DNA of 64,000 nt from Dermabacteraceae bacterium TAE3-ERU5 (GTDB lineage Bacteria; Actinomycetota; Actinomycetes; Actinomycetales; Dermabacteraceae). Positions 10,016 to 17,974 of the stretch are shown here, piece by piece. Where the stretch lies: contig JAHUUK010000006.1 of the NCBI GenBank assembly GCA_019218375.1, positions 1-64,000 on the forward strand. The letters run 5' to 3'. A program made the position numbers and the translations under genes. Under the pieces are notes generated by a model. The model saw only the letters and a list, made by a program, of their open reading frames with translations, had not been told where the DNA came from and did no database searches. The stretch's first letter is position 1. The number at the start of each line of letters is the position of its first letter.

Positions 10016-10184
10016 ATTCGGCCTTGCGCGGTCCAGCGCCTCAGCCTCCCAGCGCACCCCATCTAGCAGCCCACCTCACGCCCCGGCGGCACCACTCCGC
10101 CACCTCGCCAAGTGGCAAAGCTCGCCCAAGAATTAACTTGCGCGGAACCCCCAACAGCCTTTTAATAAAAGAAAGCTACTTAAC

Positions 10185-10260
10185 TAACGGGCAAATCGTT
10201 CTGTCGGCCAGAAAAGTTCGCTTCGGCGAAACTTTGTTACCCGGCAAAAAGCGCCCGTTA
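10185..10260 (+). other. Structured leader/RNA candidate upstream of the PTS operon
   Basis: An 8-bp closing stem (TAACGGGC 10185-10192 with GCCCGTTA 10253-10260) encloses a small stem TTCTG/CAGAA (10199-10213). It also encloses a strong hairpin at 10212-10235 with a TTCG tetraloop and one bulged A. The surrounding 10100-10520 is clearly more AT-rich than its neighbours and has no credible gene. A 10-bp palindrome ACACATGTGT lies at 10337-10346. The location, about 270 nt before the PTS start, suggests a regulatory leader, but I cannot match it to a known riboswitch class. Confidence 0.4.
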
Positions 10261-10527
10261 TCAAAATTTAATGTGAACGCTCGCATTCCCGGTTTCGGCA
10301 CCCTCCGCGGCGTGATTGTGCAGTTCATGGCGTTATACACATGTGTCATGCGCCTATAGCACCGCTCCGGCAAAGGCCCTAGAGTAAGTATTCCTTATCA
10401 CGCACAGCCGTTTTTCATTTCTAGGTCCCACCCTTTATAGGGGATGCTTAATCTCATTCGCGATGTTGCCGGGCCTTTATGTTAGTGGGATGTCGCGTTT
10501 TTTATGCATTTCGTTCAGGAGGAACCC

Positions 10528-13251
10528 ATGACAGGAACCGAGGTCGAGCTGCTTGCGCCGCTCACAGGCATCATGTTGCCGATAGAGTCCGTGCCGGACC
10601 CAGTGTTCGCCAAGAAGATGGTGGGAGACGGTTTCTCGATCGACCCGCTGGTGGGCGAACTGCGCGCCCCGGCCGACGGTGAAGTGGTGGACCTGCAGGC
10701 ATCCCAGCACGCCGTAACGCTGCGCACCGAGAACGGTCTCGAAGTGCTCATGCACATCGGCCTGGAAACTGTTGCCATGGAGGGCAATGGCTTTTTCGCG
10801 TCCGTGCGCGTGGGGGATCGCGTTAAGGCTGGCGATCTGCTGATTAGCTTTGATCTGGACACCGTTGCCCAGGGCGCACGCAGCGTGCTCACCCAGACCG
10901 TGGTTGCGAACATGGACACCGTGGCCAGCATTCGCATCGCCACCGGCAACGTCACCGCGGGCAAGGATGTCGCGGCATACGTAACCCTTTCTTCTTCTGC
11001 CACTTCCGCCGCCGCTGCTGCCGTGCCCGCCGCAGCCGCAGCCGCTGCCGGTGGTGCTCACGCTGCCGCTTCCGCAGCTCCTGCCGATGCCCCCGAGGGC
11101 ATCAAGGTTGCCGAAGCCGGCCCTGTAGTGGTTCCGAACCCGACCGGCCTGCACGCCCGCCCGGCCGCAACGCTGGTCTCCACCGCCAAGGAATTCGCTT
11201 CTGACGTGCGCATTAAGCGCGGCAGCGATTCCGCCAACGCGAAGAGCATCGTCTCGATCATGTCGCTTGGCGTGGCTAATGGCGAGGAACTCACCGTCGA
11301 AGCCACCGGCCCGGACGCGGAAGAAGCCGCGCAGGTTGTGGCCGACGCTATCCGTGGCGGCCTCGGCGAGGACTGCGGCAACGCCGCAGCCCCGGTAGCC
11401 GCTGCCGCAGCGGGAACCGCCGCTGCCGGTGCAGCTGCCACCGCCGCTGCCCAGGAACCCACCACCGAAACCGGTGGACTCAACGTGGACGCTCCCGCAG
11501 GTCTGGCCGCAGCGGCCAGCACCGAGTCCGTCCGCCCGCGCTCCGGAGACGAAAACCTCCTGGTCGGCGTGTCAGCCTCGCCCGGTCTGGCCGTCGGCAC
11601 CGTTTTCCAGGTGCGCCGTGAAGAGGTGGCTATCGAAGAGCACGCGGCCGACGCCGCTGCTGAGCGTTCCAAGCTGAACGCAGCCATCGACGCAGCTCTC
11701 TACGATCTGCGTATTTTGGAAAAGAAGGTCGAGGCCGAATCGGGTGCGGAACGCGCCGCGATTTTCGGTGCGCACCAGGAAATCCTGGGCGACCCCGACC
11801 TGCTCGACCGCGCTACCGTGCAGATCGCGGAAGGTAAGAGTGCCGCCTACGCTTGGCGTGCCTCCTACATCGCGCTCGCCAACCAGCTTGAAGGCCTCGA
11901 CAACGAGGTTCTTGCTGGGCGTGCCGTTGACGTTCGTGACGTCGGCCAGCGCGTACTGGACGGCCTGACCGGCACGAAGCGTGAAGCAGCCGAAATGCCC
12001 GAAGGCACGGTGCTGATTGCCGACGATCTCACCCCGTCGGACACTGCACAGCTTGACCGCAGCAAGGTGGTTGGTTTCGCTACCGTGCACGGCGGCGCGT
12101 CCTCGCACGTTGCGATCATCGCGCGTTCGCTCGACCTGCCCGCCGTGGCCGGTATCGAAGAGCGCGCCACCGAGATTGCCGACGGTAGCCGCGTAGTGCT
12201 CGACGGCACCGCCGGTACCCTGCGCAAGAACGTCAGCGAAGAACAGATCGCCGAGATTCAGCAGCGCCAGGCGCGCATGGCGGCGGCTAAGGCCGAAGCC
12301 GAAGCGCACAAGGACGAACCCGCCGTCACCAAGGACGGTCACCGTATCCAGGTCGTGGCTAACATCGGCAACGCCCAGGACGCGCGCGACTCCCAGGGTA
12401 AGGGCGGCGAGGGCGTCGGCCTGCTGCGCAGTGAGTTCGTGTTCATGGAACGCCGCAGCGCCCCCAGCGAAACCGAGCAGGCCGAGGTTTACTCGGAGTG
12501 CGCTCGCGCCCTGGCCCCCGGCCAGCCGCTGATCGTGCGTACCCTCGACGTCGGTGGCGACAAGCCGCTCGCCTACCTGCCCATCCCGCATGAAGAAAAC
12601 CCGTTCCTGGGCGTGCGCGGCGTGCGCGTCGGCCTGGAAAAGCCGGAAATCCTGCGCACCCAGATCCGCGCGATCCTTTCCGCGGCCGACGCGGGCGCGA
12701 AGATGCACATCATGTTCCCGATGATCGCCACGATCGCCGACTGGCGTCAGGCCAAGGCGATCTTCGACGAGGAACGTGCCAAGCACCCGACCACCGCCGA
12801 GATCAGCGTCGGCATCATGATGGAGGTCCCCTCCGTTGCGGTCATGGCTACCCAGTTCGCTAACGAGGAAGGGTGCGACTTCTTCAGCGTCGGCACCAAC
12901 GACCTCACCAGCTACACCCTCGCGATGGACCGGGGACACCCGAAGCTTGCCAGCCAGGTTGATCCCCTCAACCCGGCGGTGCTGAGCCTCATTCACAACG
13001 CCGCCGGTGCGCTGCACCGCAAGGGCAAGTGGCTGGGTGTCTGCGGCGGCGTCGCATCCGATCCGCAGGCCGTGCCGATCCTGATCGGCCTTGGAGTGGA
13101 CGAGCTGAGCTGCTCGATCCCCGCCATTCCCGAGGTGAAGGCGAGCGTGCGCGCATACTCGCTCGACGCCTGCAAGGAACTGGCCGCCCGCGCCCTGACC
13201 TGTGCAACCGCGGAAGAAGTACGTGCCCTGGTGCCCGTCGATAACGCGTGA
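10528..13251 (+). CDS. Multi-phosphoryl transfer protein EIIA(Glc)-HPr-Enzyme I
   Basis: The ATG at 10528 has AGGAGG five bases upstream, so it is preferred over an earlier ATG at 10504; the product is 907 residues. Residues ~1-150 are an EIIA(Glc)-type domain with the phospho-His in LMHIGLET (His76). After an Ala-rich linker comes HPr (GLHARPAAT, His209, with the Ser region AKSIVSIMSL). After a second Ala-rich linker comes Enzyme I, with the PEP-dependent active site in GGASSHVAIIA (His527) and the C-terminal PEP-binding TIM barrel ending near VCGGVASDP. One chain can therefore pass phosphate from PEP to EIIB. It lies 27 nt upstream of the EIIBC gene, so the pair forms an operon. Such fusions are known in some PTS proteins; the exact sugar is not shown by sequence. 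Confidence 0.92.
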   Translation: MTGTEVELLAPLTGIMLPIESVPDPVFAKKMVGDGFSIDPLVGELRAPADGEVVDLQASQHAVTLRTENGLEVLMHIGLETVAMEGNGFFASVRVGDRVKAGDLLISFDLDTVAQGARSVLTQTVVANMDTVASIRIATGNVTAGKDVAAYVTLSSSATSAAAAAVPAAAAAAAGGAHAAASAAPADAPEGIKVAEAGPVVVPNPTGLHARPAATLVSTAKEFASDVRIKRGSDSANAKSIVSIMSLGVANGEELTVEATGPDAEEAAQVVADAIRGGLGEDCGNAAAPVAAAAAGTAAAGAAATAAAQEPTTETGGLNVDAPAGLAAAASTESVRPRSGDENLLVGVSASPGLAVGTVFQVRREEVAIEEHAADAAAERSKLNAAIDAALYDLRILEKKVEAESGAERAAIFGAHQEILGDPDLLDRATVQIAEGKSAAYAWRASYIALANQLEGLDNEVLAGRAVDVRDVGQRVLDGLTGTKREAAEMPEGTVLIADDLTPSDTAQLDRSKVVGFATVHGGASSHVAIIARSLDLPAVAGIEERATEIADGSRVVLDGTAGTLRKNVSEEQIAEIQQRQARMAAAKAEAEAHKDEPAVTKDGHRIQVVANIGNAQDARDSQGKGGEGVGLLRSEFVFMERRSAPSETEQAEVYSECARALAPGQPLIVRTLDVGGDKPLAYLPIPHEENPFLGVRGVRVGLEKPEILRTQIRAILSAADAGAKMHIMFPMIATIADWRQAKAIFDEERAKHPTTAEISVGIMMEVPSVAVMATQFANEEGCDFFSVGTNDLTSYTLAMDRGHPKLASQVDPLNPAVLSLIHNAAGALHRKGKWLGVCGGVASDPQAVPILIGLGVDELSCSIPAIPEVKASVRAYSLDACKELAARALTCATAEEVRALVPVDNA

Positions 13252-13278
13252 GACTGCAGAAATAAAAGGAGAAAATAA

Positions 13279-15135
13279 GTGAGTAATGCAGCCGACATCG
13301 TGAAGGCGGTGGGCGGGGCCGGAAACATCCAGGGCCTCACGCACTGTGCAACACGGCTAAGGTTCCAGCTGGTTGACGCATCTAAGGTAGATGCCACCAC
13401 TGTAGATAAGATCCCCGGCGTGATGGGTTCGGTGCCGCAGAGCGGTGAGCGTTTCCAGGTCATCATCGGCGGTGCCGTGCAGACGGTATTCAACGAGATC
13501 AACGCCCTGCCCGAGATGAACGAGTCCAAGCAGCTCAGCGACGCCGAGCTTAAGGCTCAGGCCCGCTCCGGCGGCGTGCGCGGCAAGTCGGCCTTCATCG
13601 ACAACGCATTCGAGTTCCTTTCCGACTCGTTCCGTCCGATCCTGGGCTCCCTGCTGGGCGCGTCCCTGTTCATCACCTTCATGTCGCTGATGGCGACCCT
13701 GGGCGTGATCGGCAACTGGGCCAGCCCCGACACCGAGCTTTCCGCCAGCTGGCAGTTCATGAACCTGCTCTGGCAGTCCGTGTTCGTGTTCCTGCCGCTG
13801 ATGGTTGCCTACAACGCTTCCAAGAAGGTCGGTGCCGACCCGTGGGTTGGTTTCGCGATCATGGCGCTGCTGATGCTGCCTGGCTTCTCCGGCTTGGGCG
13901 CACACAAGGACGCCTACGAGATGAACCTGTTCGGCTTCACCGTGAAGATGATCGACATCTTCGGTGTGCCGCTTACCCTGCAGAACTACAGCTCGCAGGT
14001 ATTCCCGCCCCTGATCATGGCCCTCGTGCTGGGCGCCCTCTACAAGGGCCTCAAGAAGATCATCCCCGCTAACCTGCAGCTGATCTTCGTGCCGTTCCTC
14101 GCCATGCTGGTCATGCTGCCGCTGACCGCGTTCCTGATCGGCCCCATCGGTGTTTACGCTGGTGCTGGCCTGGCCGGTTTGCTGCAGTCGATCAACGAAT
14201 TCAACGCCGTCATCTTCGCCATCGCGATCCCGCTGGCCTACCCCTTCATGGTGCCGCTGGGCCTGCACTGGCCGCTGAACGCGATCATGCTCGCGAACAT
14301 CAGCACTTACGGCTACGACTTCATCCAGGGCCCCATGGGCGCATGGAACTTCGCCTGCTTCGGCGCTACCGCCGGTGTGCTTTACCTGGCATGGCGTGAC
14401 CGAGACACCACGATGCGTCAGACCGCTTCCGGCGCGCTGGCAGCCGGCCTGCTCGGTGGTATCTCCGAACCGTCCCTGTACGGCATCCACCTGCGCTACA
14501 AGCGCGTTTACCCGCGTATGCTCGCAGGCTGCTTCATCGGCGGTCTGATCATGGGCCTCGGCGGTGGCGTCACCATCAACGGCTTCGTGTTCACCTCGCT
14601 GATCACGATCCCGGCGTTCAACAACGTGCCGCTGTACGCCTCGGGTATCGCCGCCGCGTTCTTCACCGCGATGCTGCTGATCATCTTCACCGACTACCGC
14701 ACCCCGGAACAGCGTGAAGAGATCCGCGCCCGCGTTGCCGCTGAGGAAGCCGCCGCTAACGGTGCAGAGGCTCCCGCCGCTGCCGCCGCTCCGGTTGCCG
14801 CTAAGGCTGAGGCTCCCGTGGCCGCTGCTGCTCCGGCCGCTGCCGCTGCTCCGGCTGCTGTCGCTACCGCTACCGCCGTGGCTGAGGTTCCCGCCGACGC
14901 CGCCAGCAACTGGGTTGCCGGTCTGGGCGGCGCCGACAACATTGCTTCGGTTGACGCCGTGGCCGAAACCCGCGTGCGGGTTCAGGTTAAGGACGCCACG
15001 CTGGTTGATTCCGACGCTCTCGCCGCTAGCGGCGTGCAGGGTGTTGCCTCCCTCGGTGGCGGCATCTGGCACCTGGTCGTCGGCCTGAACGCCGATGCGC
15101 ACGCTGCCGAGCTGAAGGCCGCCGCTGGTCTGTGA
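13279..15135 (+). CDS. PTS permease EIIB-EIIC of the beta-glucoside/sucrose type with a second, Cys-less EIIB-like domain
   Basis: The GTG start at 13279 is preceded by AAGGAG; the product is 618 residues. The N-terminal EIIB has the phosphorylated Cys in THCATRLRF (Cys23). EIIC follows (about residues 105-460) with many membrane spans and the conserved GISEPSLYG. An Ala/Pro-rich linker (about 485-541) leads to a C-terminal EIIB-like copy (NWVAGLGGADNIASVDA, then ETRVRV) in which the Cys position holds no cysteine. B-C domain order is typical of beta-glucoside, sucrose, trehalose and MurNAc permeases. The required EIIA, HPr and EI are all on the upstream protein. The Cys-less copy cannot be a phosphate relay and may be structural or regulatory. 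Confidence 0.9.
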   Translation: MSNAADIVKAVGGAGNIQGLTHCATRLRFQLVDASKVDATTVDKIPGVMGSVPQSGERFQVIIGGAVQTVFNEINALPEMNESKQLSDAELKAQARSGGVRGKSAFIDNAFEFLSDSFRPILGSLLGASLFITFMSLMATLGVIGNWASPDTELSASWQFMNLLWQSVFVFLPLMVAYNASKKVGADPWVGFAIMALLMLPGFSGLGAHKDAYEMNLFGFTVKMIDIFGVPLTLQNYSSQVFPPLIMALVLGALYKGLKKIIPANLQLIFVPFLAMLVMLPLTAFLIGPIGVYAGAGLAGLLQSINEFNAVIFAIAIPLAYPFMVPLGLHWPLNAIMLANISTYGYDFIQGPMGAWNFACFGATAGVLYLAWRDRDTTMRQTASGALAAGLLGGISEPSLYGIHLRYKRVYPRMLAGCFIGGLIMGLGGGVTINGFVFTSLITIPAFNNVPLYASGIAAAFFTAMLLIIFTDYRTPEQREEIRARVAAEEAAANGAEAPAAAAAPVAAKAEAPVAAAAPAAAAAPAAVATATAVAEVPADAASNWVAGLGGADNIASVDAVAETRVRVQVKDATLVDSDALAASGVQGVASLGGGIWHLVVGLNADAHAAELKAAAGL

Positions 15136-15241
15136 CCTGCCGGAATGGCATTCAGCGTCCGTTCCCGGCTTGGCTGGGGCGGGTAGTAAATAACTAAATA
15201 TTCCCGCTGGCCCGCCGAAAGGTGAGGCATGGGGAGTCCCG

Positions 15242-15281
15242 GAGGGGGCGTGGCCGAAAGGCTACGCCCCCTCTTGGTTTT
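15242..15281 (+). terminator. Rho-independent terminator of the PTS operon
   Basis: A 14-bp stem with one mismatch (GAGGGGGCGTGGCC with GGCTACGCCCCCTC) around a GAAA loop, followed by TTGGTTTT, 106 nt after the EIIBC stop. Confidence 0.88.
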
Positions 15282-15356
15282 GGGGTGGAGGGGGATGCGG
15301 GGGTTGATGGTGTGGGCCTTGGCGCTCTGGCCTGCTCCGGGTTTTTCGTGCCGACG

Positions 15357-15616
15357 TTACGCCTGGGTGCACTAACCGCAGGTAACTTCCTTGGCCCTAA
15401 CGTTTGGGTGCGCTTTGTGCAGGTAACTCCGTCTCCCTTAATGTTTGGGCGAATTAAGCGCCTGTCCCCCACCCCCTCCTTAACGTTTGGGTGCACTTTT
15501 TGCTGCCCCTTACGTTCAGGTGCACTTTGTGGGGGTTAAACCGCATTTTCGTAGCGTTTAGTGCACCCAAACGTTAGGGGGTGGGGATTACCGGCATGAA
15601 GTGCACCTAAACGTCA
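15357..15616 (-). repeat. GTGCAC-box composite repeat, array C (largest)
   Basis: Seven boxes: 15359, 15400, 15441 (degenerate), 15483 and 15512 in one direction, then 15561 and 15601 inverted. Spacings are 41, 41, 42, 29, 49 and 40. The core reads in the opposite orientation to arrays A, B and F. It sits in the gene-free 15136-16089 interval. Confidence 0.85.
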
Positions 15617-15654
15617 CCGCCGAAAGGCGAGGGGAGAGGGGGAAGCCTCGTCGG

Positions 15655-15820
15655 GGATGAAGGAGCGAAGCGCGTACGCGGAAGTCCCGGCGATGAAGGA
15701 GCGAGGGTCGTACTTAGAAGTTCCGGTGATGACGGGAGGAGGACCGTACGCGGGATCCCCGGTGACGAATGGCCAGTGCGCGGAAGCCCCAGTGATGAAT
15801 GGGTCGTACGTGGAAGCCAT
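15655..15820 (+). repeat. Degenerate ~36-bp tandem repeat (about 5 units)
   Basis: About five imperfect copies of a unit beginning GATGAAGGAGCG and ending GAAGTCCCGG run from 15655 to about 15820. In the plus-strand frame 15657-15971 they would encode units such as MKERxxYxEVPx. That frame has no ribosome-binding site and its remainder looks non-coding, so I treat this as a DNA repeat and not a gene. The minus-strand frame 15614-15871 is likewise repetitive. Confidence 0.65.
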
Positions 15821-15980
15821 GGGGATTGCGCCGGGCATGCTGGAGGCTTTGCTGCTTAGCCCGGCGTTCACGCCTTCCGTGTGTACCGCCGGTTTAGCCG
15901 GCGTTCGGGTGTTCTATGCCCCTGCCGGGCTAACTCGCGTTCGCGTGTCCTTTGCGCTTTTGGTGGTTTAACTGGCAGTC

Positions 15981-16036
15981 TGCCCCGTGCCCCGTGCCCC
16001 GTGCCCCGTGCCCCGTGCCCCGTGCCCCGTGCCCCG
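15981..16036 (+). repeat. Heptanucleotide microsatellite (TGCCCCG)x8
   Basis: Eight perfect copies of TGCCCCG, 53 bp beyond the 3' end of the Crp-like gene. It is in non-coding DNA, so slippage would not shift a recognised reading frame. Confidence 0.95.
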
Positions 16037-16089
16037 CGATTGCCCACCTAATCCGGCATGGGTGTATTTCGCTCCCGCGCGGCTTTCGC

Positions 16090-16809
16090 CTACGTGTTGG
16101 CGTACGCCCGCAACCGTTCCAGGTCGGTAATCACGATGGCACCGCGCCGCTGCCTAATCACGCCCTGACCAGCCAGCTCGGCAACCACCTTGCTCACCGA
16201 TTCGCGGGTCACGCCCACCAGGCCCGCAAGCTGTTCGTGCGTCAGGCGAATAATGTAGTCCCCGCCCAGAGTGGTTTTGGCGGACGGGTCGGCCATGCGC
16301 GCCAACAGTGCGGCAACCCGGGCGGGTAGGGAGCGTAGGGCAACGTCGGCCAGGCGAGTTTCCAGGTCGGCCACCCTTTCCCCGAGCAGGTGCGAGATGC
16401 GCACGGCGATGCGGGGATCGGAAAGCAGAAAACGCTCCACATCAGCGGAACTGAGGGTGCAAACCTCGGAATGTTCCAGCGCCTCCGCGTGGTTGCCGTA
16501 CATGCGCTGACCGACCAGGGCCATTTCACCGAACACCGCGCCCGGTTGCAGGATCGAGATGGTGAGGGCTTTGCCGTCCTCGCTGACGCGGAACACGCGC
16601 ACCCGGCCGCTGCTGAGGATAAACAGTGATTCGACCGGGTCGGACTGGTTGAACAGCAGTTCGCCGCGCGCAAATTCGCGGCGGGGCGCGATCGCGGCGA
16701 ACTCCATCATTTCTTCCGGAGTCAGATCGCGAAACAGATCAACCTGGTTGAGGCAGGGAAACCCGACGGGGTTGGGGCGCAAAGCATTCACCCCCACATA
16801 ATGCCTCAT
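16090..16809 (-). CDS. Crp/Fnr-family transcription regulator
   Basis: The 239-residue protein has an N-terminal cyclic-nucleotide-binding-like beta-roll (about residues 25-140, with ARGELLFNQ and GAVFGEMAL). A dimerisation helix and a Crp-type winged helix (LTHEQLAGLVGVTRESVSK, about 190-210) follow. The phosphate-binding cassette reads GQRMYGNHAEA; it lacks the usual Arg-Ser/Thr pair after the glutamate loop, so cAMP binding is uncertain. The ATG start at 16809 lies inside a perfect 14-bp-arm palindrome and has no good Shine-Dalgarno; a GTG at 16791 (protein starting NALRPNP) would place the palindrome just upstream instead. It is probably a single-gene transcript and may regulate itself through the palindrome. 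Confidence 0.85.
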   Translation of the reverse strand: MRHYVGVNALRPNPVGFPCLNQVDLFRDLTPEEMMEFAAIAPRREFARGELLFNQSDPVESLFILSSGRVRVFRVSEDGKALTISILQPGAVFGEMALVGQRMYGNHAEALEHSEVCTLSSADVERFLLSDPRIAVRISHLLGERVADLETRLADVALRSLPARVAALLARMADPSAKTTLGGDYIIRLTHEQLAGLVGVTRESVSKVVAELAGQGVIRQRRGAIVITDLERLRAYANT

Positions 16810-16820
16810 TATGTGGGGGT
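16790..16820. promoter_or_regulatory. Perfect palindrome overlapping the Crp-like start (putative operator)
   Basis: ACCCCCACATAATG (16790-16803) and CATTATGTGGGGGT (16807-16820) are exact reverse complements separated by CCT. Position and dyad symmetry suit a dimeric regulator, perhaps the Crp-like protein itself. As RNA it would also hide the ATG at 16809. Confidence 0.6.
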
Positions 16821-16895
16821 AAGGGGAAAGCGTGAGGTTGGGTCGTCGGCCCGACCGGCGGGGAAGTGCCTTGCCGGGCCGACGGGGCTTGCGCT

Positions 16896-17339
16896 TTAGC
16901 GGCGAGCCAGCACCGCGCGAGTAACGAATGCGGCGACCACCGCGAAGATGATGTGGCCCATCAGGGACATCATGCTGGCCTGGCCGATCATGAACAGCGG
17001 CATTCCCATCATCGCGGGCATCACTACGAGCGGGCCCACGATCCAGGTGATGAAACCGTAAACGATGCCGGAAACGGCGGTCATGTTGACGCAGCCGAGG
17101 AAACGCCAGGCGGCGAACGCGAAGATCAGGCCGAAGATCAGCGAAATCATCATGTGCATCAGGAAGCCAACGATGGCCGAAGATGATCCGATCATGCTGG
17201 CGAGCATCGGGAACATGCCCATCATGCCCATCATGACGCCGAAGACGAGGCCGCCAGCGGCACCGCCAGCCAGGCCTGCGGTGGCGAGCTTAGCGGGGGT
17301 CGGGGTGAGGTTAGTGGTGCAGGTGTCGTTGCTGTTCAT
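16896..17339 (-). CDS. Small polytopic membrane protein of unknown function
   Basis: The 147-residue protein has four predicted membrane segments (about residues 20-48, 55-78, 88-108 and 118-142) that are unusually rich in Met and Gly (GVMMGMMGMFPML). The N-terminus is short and polar. The start at 17339 is preceded by AGAGGAAG. It lies 86 nt upstream of the Crp-like gene on the same strand, with a 9-bp GC hairpin (16845-16853 with 16875-16883) between them. I do not recognise the family. The clustered methionines could suggest metal contact but prove nothing. Confidence 0.65.
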   Translation of the reverse strand: MNSNDTCTTNLTPTPAKLATAGLAGGAAGGLVFGVMMGMMGMFPMLASMIGSSSAIVGFLMHMMISLIFGLIFAFAAWRFLGCVNMTAVSGIVYGFITWIVGPLVVMPAMMGMPLFMIGQASMMSLMGHIIFAVVAAFVTRAVLARR

Positions 17340-17564
17340 AAAGTACTTCTTCCTCTAGGGGTGGTTATGTAGTGGGTTCAACCTACGCAGGGCGGCGGGG
17401 GTAGTTCTGTAAACGCGCATACATAACGGGAAAAAGTTTTGGGGCCGCAGCGGGGGGGGCAGGGGTGGGAGGGAGCCGGGTGATGTGTTGCGGTAGTGGG
17501 GGTGCGCTGGCCGGATGGGGCCGCAGCGGGACGGGGCTAATGGGCGTGAGGGGCAGGGCCGACG

Positions 17565-17700
17565 TTACGTTTGGGTGCACTTTTGGTTGGCCCTTACATT
17601 TGGGTGCACTTTTGGTGGGTTAAACCCCGTTTTCGTAGCAGTTAGTGCACCCAGACGTTAGGGGGTGGGGATTACCAGCATTAAGTGCACCCAGACGTTA
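17565..17700 (-). repeat. GTGCAC-box composite repeat, array D
   Basis: Four boxes at 17567, 17596, 17645 and 17685 (spacings 29, 49, 40), in mirror orientation to array A. The rest of 17340-17974 is G-rich non-coding DNA in which I see no gene. A TAATCT hexamer near 17896 could be part of the terC promoter. Confidence 0.85.
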
Positions 17701-17974
17701 CCGGGCGGGGGATACCGGGGGTTCGGGGCAGGGCCGACATAGCCGGGGCGCAGCGGGGGGAGGCGAGGGGCTGGGGGCAATGGGCATGAGGGCCAGGGCC
17801 GACGTCGCCGGTGCCTCACGCTGCGATGCCCACCCCGCCAGCGCGATATCGCTCGCAACAAACGTCCTGGCAGCGGCTTTTTCCGGTTTCCGGGTTAATC
17901 TGGTATCCATTCTTTCGCTGCGCCGTTCGCGTCAGCCGCCCGCATCAGCCCGCTTCGTCGAGAGGTCCCCACAA

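Noticed and set aside
11572-15102. Long minus-strand frames opposite the PTS genes
   Set aside because: They are shadows of strongly supported PTS domains and lack start signals.
15657-15971. Repeat-encoded small protein (MKERxxYxEVPx units)
   Set aside because: No ribosome-binding site, the second half is non-coding in character, and both strands are equally open across the repeat.
15981-16036. Heptamer as a phase-variation switch for the Crp-like gene
   Set aside because: It lies beyond the stop codon of that gene, not in its reading frame or promoter.
15952-16329. Plus-strand frame through the heptamer repeat into the crp-like gene
   Set aside because: It is antisense to a well supported regulator and repetitive at its start.
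17645-17974. N-terminal extension of TerC
   Set aside because: It begins inside repeat array D, has a low-complexity translation unlike any TerC, and an ATG with a ribosome-binding sequence lies at 17975.
17703-17974. yybP-ykoY manganese riboswitch before terC
   Set aside because: I could not find the conserved paired sequences of that class.
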